From Plecoglossus altivelis (Eukaryota > Chordata > Actinopteri > Osmeriformes > Plecoglossidae): DNA of 64,000 nt. Each line of letters begins with the position of its first letter. Within the stretch, counting starts at the first letter, position 1. Positions 1 to 14,100 of the stretch are shown in pieces. Location: assembly GCA_036571765.1 (NCBI GenBank), contig BROE01000025.1, forward strand, positions 4,100,222 through 4,164,221, given 5' to 3'. A model generated the notes under the pieces. That model had not been told where the DNA came from. It did no database searches and saw only the letters and a program-made list of their open reading frames with translations. A program made the translations under genes and the position numbers.

Positions 1-11
1 CTTTGGGGGTC

Positions 12-13
<2 letters not shown>

Positions 14-49
<36 letters not shown>
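14..49. repeat. (GT)n microsatellite
   Basis: Eighteen uninterrupted GT dinucleotides. Confidence 0.95.
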
Positions 50-54
<5 letters not shown>

Positions 55-2689
55 TTCAGTGCAGTGCAGTCCTCAAAGTTGACACTCAACAACCTCCTAG
101 CCTCCTAGACACTTGGAGCCCTAAATCTTGTCTCTCTTCTCTTTCACGGGGCGACAGCTGGGATTTGCCAGCAGCTCTGCGACTATTGTTCTCTCCTTCG
201 ATTAATTCTGTGTGACTAATCTGGGCGAGGCTTCCCAGCAAGGCTACCGTCCCTGCCTCTCCCCACTCCCCCTTCTCCCCTGTTTTGTCCCCCTGAATGG
301 CTTTTCTCTCTCTGGGTCCACCATTAAACTGACAGATGGCAGCAGTGTGTTCAGACTGGAAGTTTTTCTTAATGGAATTCTGATAGCATGGGCTTTGAGT
401 TGAAGGAAGTTGAAACACGTTAGGAAGATTTGTTGACTTGTTCACTTGCTCCCTGTTTTTTTTGTCTTTCTTGGAGTCAGTTTCTACAGCAGACTAGTCT
501 TCTTATAATCCTAGGAGTCTTATTTCCTCCATTTCCCAGTAGACCTTACCTACCTGAGCATCGGCTCAGTTTCTGGATAAGGAAGACAGTGTCATACCTC
601 TCCCAACCCCTAGGGGTGTGTGTGTGTGTATGTGTTGAGGGTCAGGTCCTCTAGAGCCTCACTGATAACCGCACGTTCAGACATCTTGGGTCCGGGCCAC
701 ATCTTAGCCCTGACTGTGTGTGGCTCCCCACCCTGGCTGTCCACACAGCCACTGTTGTGCCTCTCACTGTCCCCTCGACTTGTCAAGTCAAACAGAGAGC
801 AGGGGAGAAGCGGCTGCGTGCCACTGGAGAGAGGCTTTCGGAGCCTGGCGCAGCTGCGTCTCTTGAACGTGGACTTCTGCTGGAATGATGAGTATACAGG
901 GAGGAGTTTGGAGCTGTTGGTGTTGATCTGTCGCTGAGTGCTGTTGCCATGGTTTCTTTTGATATGGACAATGTTCGAAACAAATCATGTCAAATCATGG
1001 CAGCGAAGGGGTCTGCTGGAGGGCCGCTGTCAGGTCAACATATTGTGGGTGAACTACTAAGTACCCGTAGCCACGTACAGTAGTGACAAAAGCCGGTAGT
1101 TCTTAATTCTTAGTATCCCTTTACCCTGAACCGAGTAAGAGAATAGAGCATCAGAGGTTTGTATTCAGGTCAAGTCCGCTCATTTTATGAAGACGGTATA
1201 TAGTCCCTACTGACAAGAATTCTTCTTCACATTCCACGCCCACAATATCATCCTCATATCTGGAGTCCTGAGTTAAGACTGGCAGATCAGAGGAGGGTTT
1301 ATCTCCTGACACTTGGAGTTCTCTCATCTCACTGGTGGACACTCACAGGCCAGAGTTCAACGTCGGCCGGTCCTTTGTTGTTCTGTACCAAACAAACCTC
1401 TCTTTGTGATGAAGACACATTTTCTGCTGTGTGCAGAACCAGATTCTATATACCTCTAGCCATATCTCTCTCACTGAGGAGAGGAAAGTGTACCGGGCTG
1501 TTGTGCTGTGTTCCTGACTCAGCAACAGCAGGCTTCTGCCCTCTGTGTTTGTGTGAGTGTAAATTTGGAACAGTTACTTCAGACTTATAGCATAGCTCTC
1601 CTACCGCAAAAGCTGGTTCGTCAAATCCCTGTTTGACGCTCGTGGACCATTCCCATCCACAGCTACCCACACGGACGAAAACTGACCCTGGTCCGAGACG
1701 CGGGACGAGTCAATGCCACCTCTGTTAGCCGTGGACACATGAACCCATCTCGGATCTCCTCGTCCTTTCAGATGCAGGAAGTGGCCTCCAAGGGGCTCTG
1801 CTGGGGGGGAGGGAAAGGTGCTTAATCTGATCACATGATCAGAGAACTGGGGCTTTCATGAGCCGTGACCGGTGTGGGGCTGGACCTGTCAGCGATCTTA
1901 CTGAGTGAGGTGTCTTGGATGTTGAAGGTCGTCAGCAAGGGATTCGGATGTGTAATCCAAAGGGTTGGCGTCTGCCAAGACAAGTCTCGTGAGTGATGAT
2001 TGGTTAGTATGTCTGATGGCCAAGTATGGGAGCGTGTTCAGTTCGAGGGCTAGCCTACTTCTAGTTAAAAGGGTCCCTGTGTTAGTTACAATGTCCTGGA
2101 TTTAGTACTCTGGAGTCAAGGCTAGTGTCCACGAGTGTCAGCACCAGCACACTATATAGCCCAGTGAAAAAACATATTAACATCAGTCTGTTTATTGGAA
2201 TTATGCAACCACACCTGGCTTTAATATCCTCCGAATGAGGGGAGACAGTAGCTAGCGGTTTCCACCTAAACATGTCTTCAACCACATGAAGCAGGAGAGT
2301 TAAGTGGTTTTCAGCCTTGTAAAGTACCCAGTAGCTTCAGTTGTTGGACCCGTTGTGACTCAATACCCGCCCCCTTCCCGGCCCCGCTCCTGGACCCCCT
2401 ACCGTTCTCCTTCCTTCAGGCCCAGTCTGGAGAGTCCCTTGGGGTGCCGGCCTGGTTCCCATGGGCCCTTGTCAGTAATATAACCAAATAAACAGGGTCT
2501 CTAATGAACACTACCAGATGTGGTCTGGAGGGGGGGGGGGTCAGCTGTCGTGTATGTGATTAGAGGCAGGCAGGAGGGACACAGCCAAGACCCGAAGGGT
2601 TCACTTTGAAACAGATCAGACAGACATGAGTCAGGGGGAGACTCAGCTCAAGAACCCAGAATCACCGGACAAACTGCCGGAAATGAGAA

Positions 2690-2905
2690 AAGGGAGGGGA
2701 AGGAGGCGAAGGAGGAGGAAGGGGAGAAAAGGAGGAGAAGAGGGGGAAGATGAAGCAGGAGGAGTGGGAGGGAGGGAGGGAGGGAGGAGGAAAATGAGAG
2801 GAGGTTGAGAGGATAGAAACAAAGTAGGTGAAGGAGGAGATGGAAAGGAGGTGGAGGGGAAGAGGAGGGCGAAGGGGGAAAGGTGAAGGAGAAGGATGAA
2901 GAGGT
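2690..2905. repeat. purine-rich (GGA)n-like tract
   Basis: About 215 bases almost entirely A and G on the + strand, with GGAGGGAGGGAGG cores near 2766-2790. It creates long meaningless open frames on both strands. Confidence 0.85.
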
Positions 2906-3527
2906 TACACAACAGTTATTTGCCTCCAGGAGCCCCTTGCCAAGTAAAAAAGCTGACTGTCAGTCTTTTTCTCATTTAGCGTGCGCTGAAGTTGACTATG
3001 TTCAAATAACCACTCTTGCATGAACACGTGGAGGGAGATGGAGCGAGGGCTTCCTGTGTTTGTCTTTCAGGTCTGGGTGCGAGATTGGGGGGCATTGTGA
3101 GAGGACGGGGGAGGCCGGGGCACTGAGTCAAAGCTGATGTGTTTGCAGAACTCCGTAGCAAGCAGCTGCTAGAAGGTCCCATGCAGGGATGAGGCTCAGG
3201 GACCGAGGACAGGTGAAGGAAGGCAGTAAACACCAACATTCCTCTCATCTGCCCTCCTTCTCTCCTTTCTTCTTTCTCCTTATATTCCTCATTCTTCTCC
3301 TCTCTTCCACACCCCTTTTCTCTGTCCTTCACGTCTTTCTATCTCCTTCTAATCTCTCTCGGCTCTTCTCTTTCTGTTTTTCTCTCTCCTCGTCTCCTCT
3401 TTTCTCCATTTATTTATGTCACCATCACTGTTTCTGTCAGGTGGTGTTTGGCAGTCCTTCTCACCATCTTCTCACCCCACCACAGAAAAAAGAGCAGCTC
3501 AAGACATCCTTAAATGTGGACTTGTGT

Positions 3528-3555
3528 GTGATACCATGACTTGTCATGGTATCAC
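3528..3555. repeat. perfect 13-bp inverted repeat
   Basis: The arm GTGATACCATGAC (3528-3540) is followed after two bases by its exact reverse complement (3543-3555). It could form a small hairpin. No transposon ends or coding context are seen. Confidence 0.9.
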
Positions 3556-4401
3556 TGACAATCCAGAAAGGTGCCATGCTAATCATTGACAATCCATGAA
3601 TGCCATAGAAGAAGGGGAGGGATGTTGGAAGGGTCATGGAGGGAGGAGGGGGGGCATTCCTGTAGAAGGTGGAAAACAAGAGGAAAACCCTACCGGCCAA
3701 GATCGAAGCCGCCAAAGTCAGAAAAGGATACGGGACAAGTGAGGGGAGGGGAGGATGCAGGATGGAGGTTGCCCAGCTAGTGTTCAGCGAGACCCTCAAT
3801 GGGGGAAGAAGAACAATGGGCCCACTCATTCTTCAATCCCAGCTCCCTCAACAGCTCCAGCACTATTCAGGGCCCCGGCCAGGCCAGGCTGGCTCCGTGC
3901 TCCTGGGCTGGCGGCGAGGGGGGGTGGGAGTATGCTGGAGGAGATGGGGGAGGGTGTGTGGAGAGAGAGCAGCTGCTCGCCCTCATTAGCATGCCTGCAC
4001 CTGCTCCCAGCGACCCCGGCCTGGTGCCTGGTTGGGCCCTGGCGGGGCCTGGGTGCCACTTCTGAACCAGTGATGGTATTTGTCCTTTTAGACTGTGGTA
4101 GCTGTACAGGGACAATAACTCGCAATGTCTCTCTATAGTATTGCCATGACAGTTTTATGTTTTATAAAGGAATATAAAAGTAATGGCAGAAACTAATTGT
4201 TTATTATTTATATGGCCTAAATATCGAACAACGATTACATTACATTGCATTACTTTGAATAAACCACTGAAATCTTGAATTACTTTTGACATTAGGAACA
4301 GTCCTCGAGCATTGGAATCTACATCTTTTAAATCCTGATTAAAAAAATTCCAAGAGCATGCAAGCTAGAGAGCCAAAGAGAGGGACTTTGACTAGAGATT
4401 T

Positions 4402-4488
4402 GAATCTCTCTGTGTCTCTCCCTCTCTCTCCCTCTCTTTGTCTCCTTCTGTCTCCCTCTCTGTCTCCTTGTCTGTCTGTCTATCTGCC

Positions 4489-4537
<49 letters not shown>

Positions 4538-4553
4538 TTCTCTCTCTCTCTCT

Positions 4554-4606
<53 letters not shown>

Positions 4607-4620
4607 TCTCTCTCTCTCTT
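4402..4620. repeat. compound (CT)n/(CTGT)n microsatellite
   Basis: Pyrimidine-rich block with CTGT repeats at about 4468-4532, followed by CT repeats to about 4618. Open frames across it are simple-sequence artefacts. Confidence 0.95.
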
Positions 4621-5171
4621 CATCCTGTGACAGGCTGAAGAGAGACCAGAGCCCATAACACACTAGATTCAGGTGCTTGTGACAAGTGTTTCTTCACAGC
4701 TAACAAGGCCTTTGTAAGTTAATAAGTCTTATTAACATATATGGATGTCAACACTGATCCTAGTCCTGACCCTTACTAATATTATTGACATGCACACAGA
4801 CTTGTGAAATCCTTCATTCCTATTAGTAACACGTATTACAAGTACCTGCGTCAAAAGTGCTGTCCTCCAGTCTATATGGACATGAATCCAGTGCTGTAAG
4901 GTTAAGGCTCGTGAGTTCAAGTCCTCCATAACTTAAGGGATAATCTCAGTCTTGTGCCAGGTGAATGAGTGTCTGAGAGCATGGCAGCGAAGAGGCAACC
5001 AATAGTGTTGCAAACACCACCGTTGAGGAAGCGAGAAAGTCTACGGTTTCGAGACTGTTGTGTTGCGCATGAGAGTGTTGTCCATCGCGGCTGAAGAGGT
5101 GAAAACCCTGTTGCTTGTCTTCAACCCGCCCCCCTTCATGCAGCCTGACTCACCTCATCTTCTGTCCCCAG

Positions 5172-8100
5172 GTGTAACCATGGTTTCGTAGGCAACCGCT
5201 GCCAGCACCCTGACCCCTGCCTGCCGTTCCCCTGCCAGCACGGCGCCTCCTGTCAAGCGGTGCAGCGCAGGAACACGTACGAATTCACCTGCTCCGAGAA
5301 CCTGTGCCTCAGTTCTCCGTGCCGGAATGGAGGCACCTGTGAGATGCTCAACCCCAGAGAGTGGAAATGCCAATGCCCCCCTGGGTGGTCAGGTACTAAC
5401 TGCACGACCGTCCATCGACAGCGCCCACGAGGGGCCTTAATTCAGGGCATCTACAAGGGCTTTAGTCAGGGCTTCTAATGGGGTTAGATGGTTTGAGATT
5501 GGAATAGCTGTCAGTGCCCAACATGTAGTTTCTGTTTATAGTTATTTGTGTGGGTACAGGATGAACGAACTGATGCGATAACGCAAACAGCCATGTCAGA
5601 GAAGTCCCTTGAAAGTCTCAAACCCGTTGTCTCTCTGTGCTCCAGGGAAAGCATGCCAGCAAGCGGACCCCTGCGCTTCCAACCCCTGCGCCAACGGCGG
5701 CCGCTGCATGCCGTTCGACTCCCGCTTCATCTGCCAGTGCACGCCCTTCTTCTACGGCCAGACATGCGGGCAGGACGTCAACGAGTGCGCCCAGAGCCCC
5801 TCGCCGTGCAGGAACGGAGGGGTGTGCAGGAACGAGGTGGGCGGTTACCAGTGCCAGTGCCCTCAGGAGTATGCGGGGCAGAACTGTGAGCGGCGCTACC
5901 TGCCCTGTAACCCCTCGCCCTGCCACAACGGGGGAACCTGTGTCCAGAGGGGCGACACTAGCTACGAATGTTCCTGCGTTCCAGGTAATCGACTCAACCT
6001 TAACCTGCTCTTGGGTGATAAGCAATTGACTGTACCTGTTCCCTGTGACAGGTAATAGACTAACCCTTACCCGCTCCTGGTTGACAAAAAATAGACTGTA
6101 GAATCAAGAGGGTCGTACTGAAGCACACTCTATAACTCAAACCTTACGTCAGAGGGTCATAGTCAGATGATGTCATTTGAGGTGGAGACACTTTCTTCTT
6201 CGGTGGTTCAGAGGGGAGGTGAAGCCGCTTTCTTCTTTGGTGGCTCAGGCTGTCAGACTGTGAGAACGGGAGAGCAGGAAAGCACGGGGTCTTATCATGA
6301 GGAAATGGTCCAGAGACAACATCCTCACGGAACCAAGGAAAGCTTGCGGGCCCAAGAAAGGATTTTCATCCCTCTTGCTTTCATAGCCCCCTGCCCCACT
6401 CCACCTCTCATCATCTAGTGTGAAGTGTGCGTGATGCTGTGTGAATGAAGTGAAGGTGTATGACACGCAGTAGTGTGTGTGTGTGAGATACTGAGGCACA
6501 TGTGTGAAGGACAGTGCTGTGTGTGCTTGATGAAATGTGTGTGCGTCATTTGAAAGAAACGCTCTTTCTTCCAGGATTCTCGGGTCAGAACTGCGATCAC
6601 AACATAGATGACTGCCCTAGACACGAGTGCCATAATGGAGGAACCTGCGTAGATGGGGTCAACACCTACAACTGCCAGTGCCAGCCAGAGTTCACAGGTA
6701 ACACACATACACAGTCACACACATACACTTACAAACATTTCCATATATTCATGTAGACACACATATACAGTAAATTCAAATTAGGAGGTTCTCTCCAAAA
6801 CAGAACTACCCTAACCCTGTACATCCACCCCGTAAACCCGCCCCCCCCCTCCTAACCACCTGCCCCTTCCCCAGGTCAGTTCTGCACCGAGGACGTGGAC
6901 GAGTGTCAACTGATGCCCAACGCGTGCCAGAACGGCGGCACGTGTAACAACGCCTATGGCAGCTACCAGTGCGTGTGCGTCAACGGCTGGACGGGCGAGG
7001 ACTGCAGCGAGAACATCGACGACTGCGCCAACGCAGCCTGCTCCCCTGGCTCCATCTGCCACGACCGTGTGGCCTCCTTCTACTGCGAGTGCCCCCATGG
7101 GCGCAAGGGTGAGAGGTCGCCGTTGCCGCTGGTGACGGTACAAATCCGATAGAACGTCAGATTCAGTGTTGTTAATGTCAGAGTACTTCAAAGGCAGCGA
7201 ACTCGACGACAGGCCATAAAGGCCCTGAATGTTTCTTTTAAATAAAAGTATTTGCTAAGTGAATTGGTTAGGACTAGGACTAGACCCCTGGCTGGTGTGT
7301 GTCTGGAACTACAGAAATATCCAATGTGAACTTCACAACATGACAACCATTTTTTTCTGACTGAAAGACTTCTAACGAAACTGCTTTCCTCCCCCAAAGG
7401 ACTGCTTTGCCACTTGAACGACGCTTGCATCAGCAACCCCTGTCAGAAAGGTTCCAACTGCGACACCAACCCCATCACTGGAAGAGCGATCTGCACCTGT
7501 CCCCTGGGCTACTTCGGAGCCGCCTGCGACCAGGACGTGGACGAGTGCTCTCTGGGTGAGACTTGAACGCTGCTAGCACCCGGGAGCTCAAGCCAGATTT
7601 AGCCACACCTAAAAACGGTTAAATATGTATTTTTTTCAGAATGAACTTTTTACATCCACAGTGTATGAAATATCTACACTTGTTTCTTTGTTTTGATACG
7701 GGATCAACTTCAACGGTGCCGAATCGCTCACCTAGTGCGTTGTACTCTACAGGTGTAGGTGGTCATGATACTAACTCCTCAATAACAGGACAGTGCAGGC
7801 ATACAAGAATTCCAAGGTTGCCTGACGGTTTTGGCAGCCAAAGTGGGAAGCTGGTGAGATCCGTTCAGAGCTAGTCACGGCTAACCAGGTCCTGCCATCT
7901 GTCCGTTCTCCAGGATCGAACCCGTGCGAGCATGCGGGGAAGTGCATCAACACCAAAGGCTCCTTCCAGTGCCGCTGTCAGCACGGGTTCGTAGGGGCTC
8001 GCTGCGAGCTGGACGTCAACGAGTGCAAGTCCAACCCCTGCCAGAACGAAGCCACTTGCTTGGACCAGATAGGAAGCTTCCATTGCATCTGCATGCCAGG

Positions 8101-11100
8101 TAATGTTCAAGAATGGTGAGCGTTTACTCATGTTTTAGATGAACTAGCGAAAGGTTGGTCTGAGCAGCACACAACCCGTAGGTACCACCCAGACAGCCCT
8201 CATGAGGTAGTCTTGGAAACCTCAACAAGATCAAAGAGATATTCTGTATTCAGCCCAAGATCAACTAAAGCAGAGAGGAAATAGTAGGGTTGACCAAAGA
8301 AACAGACAAAATGACAAATTGTTGAACCTATAATGTTAAAATAGCCAGTAACCAAATGTACTTCTGATTTTCACTCTGTCTACATAGGTACACACTGTTG
8401 ACAATATGCTTGTTATCTTAGTGCCTGTTAGGAACATGAATACTTTTGTTAGAAGAAGAGCTTTGTTTCTGGGTGACAATTTCCTCTTCCACTGAATGGA
8501 GAGTCAGGTTTATTTTACACTAACTGATGCATACTGTCCTGCTAATTGGCTAAAGGCTACGAGGGAGTCTTCTGTGAGGTCAACACCGACGAGTGCTCCA
8601 GCAACCCCTGCCTCAACAACGGCAAGTGCAAGGACAAGATCAACACCTTCGACTGCGAATGCCCCACAGGTGAGTCTGGATCCTGCGGTGGGGGACGGGG
8701 GGAGAAGGAAGAGGGAAGGAGCAGGAGGAAGAGGAGGGTGCAAGGGATGGAGGAGGAGTAGAGAGGAAGAGAAGGGAGGAAGAGGAGGAGGGAGGAGGAG
8801 TAGTTAGGACAGAGTTGTACATTTAGGGTAGGAAGTGGGGTGGAGGGAGAGATGAAGAAGGGATGGTGAGGGGAGAGGAGGGAGTGAGGAGAGCGAAAGC
8901 AAGAAAAGAGATTGAAGAGCGAGAAAGAGAGCGATTGAGGAGAGATAAAGAGAGAGAGAGCGATTTGAGGTATTGAAGAGAGCATGAAGAGAGAGAACAA
9001 GGAGAAAGGATAGAGAAAGAGCCCGGGAGAGAGAGGATGAGGAGAAAGAGAGAGAGAGCGAGAGAGAGCCACGTAGAAAGAGCGAGAGCCAGGGGAGAGA
9101 GAGAGGTGAGACAGGGAGAGGGGAGGCCGATCCTAATCCTAGCCCTCAGGCAGGCTTTAGCAGAGGGCCAGCGCTGAACGAATAAAAGAAGGAGTGGGGA
9201 GGGAAAATCTATAAAGGAGCTCCTTCAGGAAGTTGGAACGCGAGGAAAAAGTTTGCTGGTCTCAATGAGAATAGGGGGCCAACAACATGGGCTGTGTGTC
9301 CATGCTGTGCTGGCTGCGGTGTTGCTACCGACAGGGAACTACTTGCGACATGACTTGTGAGAGGGACAGCAGTAGAGAGAGCAATGGGGATGGGAGGGAG
9401 GGAGGAGGGGGAAGAGAAGGAGGGAGGAGAGGGAAGAGGGGGAGGAAGGGAGGGAGGAGAGGGAGGGAGGGAGGTAGGGCGGGATGTTTTTATTCCAATT
9501 TTCAGCAGTGCCACTGAAGTGGAAGTTATTTTGGAGGGAAACCGCACCGCTTGGAGGCGGGGTACATCAAAGGCTGGCGTTGAGAAGAAAACCCGTTAGG
9601 AAGCCGAAGAATGCATGTAGATAGGGTTGAACAGCACAGAACACAAGGAACTAGCCTACTGAACCCCTCAAGGGTGTGTGTGTATGTGTGTGTGTGTGTG
9701 TGGGGGGGGGTGGCTGGGGAGTGGTTTGACTGACTGTTCGGGGACTGGCACAGGGAGGAGCCTGGTTGTTGTAAAACTCCGGGTCACACCGGGCTCAACT
9801 CACTCTTTTCATTTCAAACCATTGCCACGGAAACCCCACTGGGTGGAAATTGAAACGTGTGACTCCAGGGAAACGGGCCCTAAATCGGTGTTTCGCTGTG
9901 CAGAGGTGCATGTTCACCCGATCTGCCAGGTTTGTGTTAACTGTTTGTTCCAGCGGGGGACAAAGACTTTATCTCCTCATCAGAGCAGAGCGCCTTCGCA
10001 AGCCCCTCAGATGAGATCTCATTCTGTGGGCTGGACCGACTGATTGGTTGGAGGAAACGTGTGAGGAAAAAGCGATTTGCATAACTTTCGAGCACCAAGT
10101 GCATGGGGGGCCTGCCGGTCGGTCGAAAAAGAGGAGGGGTCAAAGGTCAAGCTGCTCTTTCTGTGGGGTGGGGACCAGATGGGGAGGGCGAAATTTGGAG
10201 GGGACAAAAGGAGGGGACCTGCCCGCTTTGACAACGCAGTGAAAGGCAGCCCTCTCACTGTTATCCCTTCCTCCCTCTCTCTACCCTCCCCCACCCCCCC
10301 ACAGGCTGACATTCTCTCCTCAAGAGAACATTATCTTACGAATTTCGAAAACATGGGAGACCTGGGCATTAGCATGCATGCCTAGTTATAGAGGGTCCTC
10401 ATTCTAATGTAGACGCACATACATTCATCCATCTCCTTGTTTTCCAGGCTTCAGTGGTAACCACTGCCAGATAGATGTTGATGAGTGCGCTAGCACTCCT
10501 TGCCAGAATGGAGCGCAGTGTACTGATGGACCTAACAAGTACACCTGCAAATGCTCTGAAGGTACAGACAATGTCTTACAGCCGTGGAAAGATTCTTACG
10601 TTTGTGTTTAGACCAGTGAATCCATGAGTATACGAGTGTGTGTTTTGTGTTAATAGTGAATACATGGATATTTGTGTGTGTGTGTTGCGTCAGGCTACTC
10701 GGGTCAGCACTGTGAAACGGAGATCAACGAGTGTTCTTCAGGCCCCTGTCACTACGGTGACTGTATAGATGGGTTGGCCACCTTCGCCTGCAGCTGTCGC
10801 CCTGGTTTCACAGGCCGGCTGTGCGAGACCAACATCAACGAGTGTCAATCTCAGCCTTGTAAGAACGGAGGCACCTGCCAGGATATGGACAATGCCTACA
10901 TTTGCAACTGCCCCAAGGGCACAGTAGGTGGGTTACACTTGGACCAACACCAGCCCTAGTGACACCCACCCTATCCTAGTCATGACAACCTACTCAACAC
11001 TAGTAAGGACAACCCAGTTCTAGTTATGCCTATATTACCTAAGTTATAACAACCTCATCCAGTTATGCCAACCCCATCCTAACGTCCGACAAAGGGAACC

Positions 11101-14100
11101 TCTCTCTTTCTCTCTCCTCTTATCACACTCATCTCTGTCATTATCTGTCCATCTCTGTCCTCGTCTCATTCTCTTATTCTCTCCATCACTCCCTCCAGCC
11201 TTTCAACAGCTTGTCACTTCGTGGGCATGGGGTTGAAACGGGAGACTAAAAGCTCTGTTCTTCTGTCACAGGGGTCAACTGTGAGGTCAACATAGACGAC
11301 TGTCAGAGCAAGCCATGTGACTACGGGACCTGCAAAGACAAGATCGATGGCTACGAATGCGTCTGCGACCCTGGCTACACTGGTGAGTGCGGTGTGAGCT
11401 GATTGGAAGGTGTGGTGGAATTCTAGAATATAGTTACAATAAATGTGTTTCAAGAGAAGTCTACAGTTGGTTAAGAATCACAAAGGTTGCTACATTGATT
11501 GATTGACCATATGCGATACCATTTGTGGTATCGAGTGTATTTAAAGTAGTGTTTAAGGATGTTCGTCATTACTCTTACGAACGACTTGTGGCTATCACGT
11601 CCTCCGTAACGACTGATCACAAAGCGCTTTGTTTAAATCTTATGTACTTGTACAAGCTAAATAAATTGGATTGAAACCGTCAGTCATGACTGTTCATATC
11701 TACACAGTGCCATTAGAATTTTCTTTCACAGAGACGAAATCCCAGATGACTGTGCAGGACACTGCATGTCGCCATAAGACACATTTGACGGATAATTAAG
11801 AAAAAAAAACAACAGGTGTGGCAGAATTCGATATCCATAGAGCAGGGTCGGGCAATTCATGTTCAGAGGACCACATGAGAAATTGGGACCATAGTGGTGG
11901 GCCGAACCAATAGGGCGAACCTTTGAACTTTGATTACTTCATTGAAAAAATCTGTAAATAATATAGTTTGAGCTGCTACTGGTAATACGTTACAACAACT
12001 ACAGATTTCAGGACTACAGATTTCTGAGCGCTCAACACATTGATTGATATTTAATTTTTGATTGATTTTATGCGGGCTAAACTTGGACGGCCAGAAGGCC
12101 AGCAGCCATAAAATGTCCAGGTATGTCATGGAGTCTTCTGATCAAGCTGGTCAGGTGAAGACAGGGGGAGGTGAAAGGGAGGTAGGGAGGGGCGGTAAGT
12201 TGGGGGGACAGCTGGCGAGCGAACACACTTCTCAGAGACACGCGGGTATCCCTCTTCTAGCCCTACCTCCAGACGCGCCGCGGCCTGATGCGCTTTGAAC
12301 TAGAAACCTCTCCCTCAAAGCCTCCTGAAAACCGATCTTTTAAAAGGCTGGAAAAGTGCTTGAACTCTTTCAGCCAGACCTGGCTCCTCCCGGATAATGG
12401 TTGTCTCCTCCGGTAGCCAGCGAACTCCTCCGTGTTTCTGTAAACGGATACACTTGCCGTGCCGATAGAGGGCTTATTGTTCGGTGTCTTCTAGCAGGCT
12501 GCGCTTTGTCTTCAACGTCAGCCAGATGTAGAGCCGTTTCAACCAACTTGAGAACCTACCCTAAAATGTCCTTGGTTCTGTTATTACCTGTTTTAACTGT
12601 GCTGCTGTCTGGATTCCTGTGTTGCTCTGACTGTGACTATCATTGCTAACCGCTGAGCAACCTCGAATTCTGTGTTTCTCAGGCACCATGTGCAACATCA
12701 ATATCGACGAGTGTTCCCCCAACCCTTGCCACAATGGCGGCACCTGCCAAGACGGCATCAACAGCTTCACCTGCACATGCCCCGACGGTTACCACGACAC
12801 TACCTGCTTCTCCCAGGTCAACGAGTGCCTCAGCAACCCCTGTATCCACGGTCACTGCCAGGACAAAGTCAACGGGTGAGCATACACGACCAAGTTCGAG
12901 GAACGATTCAGTTAAACTGGACAAGAAATGGTTTTCCTTTTGAGAAACAGTGTTTGCCCCCTGCCCCCTGCAATTGAGGCACATGCACCTTGTTAAAGAA
13001 GTGGGCTTCCCGCTCAGGTACAACTGCCTGTGCGACTCTGGCTGGAGCGGGAAGAATTGCGACCTCAACAACAACGAGTGCGAGTCCAACCCTTGCATGA
13101 ACGGAGGGACGTGCAGGGACATGACCAGCGGATACACCTGTTCCTGCCGGGCAGGCTTCACTGGTGAGTGTGTGCCTGTGTGTGCGTGCTTGAATGCTAA
13201 TCTTCCAAACGGCCCAGAACCCCTCATCCTAGCGCTGATGTTCCTCCTCACATTGATGTTGACGGATGGTTCCAGGTCCCAGCTGCCAGGCCAACATCAA
13301 CGAATGTGGCTCCAACCCATGTCTCAACCAGGGCTCCTGCATCGACGACGTGGCTGGCTACAAGTGCAACTGCTTCCTCCCTTACACCGGTATGAAAATA
13401 TTGAGCTGAGGAACGTTTGATATGCACATCTAACTCGAAAAGCGTCTGCTATTTCCTGGCAGCGAGTTTTAAAGTCCTAGTTATCCGGCACCACGACAGA
13501 ACCACAGATTAAAAAGCACGTTTAGGATCCTCGTTTTCCACTAAAGTTCAGCCGCAAGACTTCCGCCGGGTTGAAAGACACTGAGGGTCTGTTGATGTTG
13601 GCCCTCTGTGACACTTTGGTGTCACTGATAACAAGACATGAACAATATTTTCCTCCCAAGTGTGTCCTCTCATGAGCTATTATTCCAAAAAAACAGATAA
13701 TGATGAACCACCGCTGGTGATTCTTTTTATTGATTCCCTCAGTTTTCTTTTTGGAAAAATCCACATATCATCCCAGCCCTGGAATAATAGTAGGTCTTGT
13801 CATGGGGGTGGGAATGGGTGTTTGACACATTTCCTGTTTGCCGGCTTCCTGTCTCACAGAACAGCAAATGCTCAGACAATGACAGGAAACGGCAGGCTGT
13901 TTCCTGTCCGGGCCGGGTGTCGTGGAAAACAGATAGGAGTTGTAACTTTTGGTCCAAACAGCTCCAGTACTGTCTGTCTCTTTAGACTGGATGGAATTGT
14001 ATGCTGCATACAGAATAATGCCCTATAGAGTTGCTTAATATATACGTTTACTTAAGTCGTTATCACACTACAGTCATCACATTTGACGCCACATTCCCAC

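Larger units (their letters stand above)
1..5171 (+). other. notch1 intron (upstream of exon 3), no coding exon seen
   Basis: No EGF-type exon or signal-peptide exon can be recognised here, so notch1 exons 1 and 2 are taken to lie left of the window and this is the 3' part of intron 2. It ends in a normal acceptor at 5170-5171. It holds a GT run, long purine- and pyrimidine-rich tracts, a CT/CTGT microsatellite and a short perfect palindrome, listed separately. A GC-rich stretch at about 3830-4065 carries CAGCTG (3970), CATTAG (3984) and CACCTG (3998), which could be enhancer sequence. The open frames in this stretch are low complexity and look spurious. Confidence 0.7.
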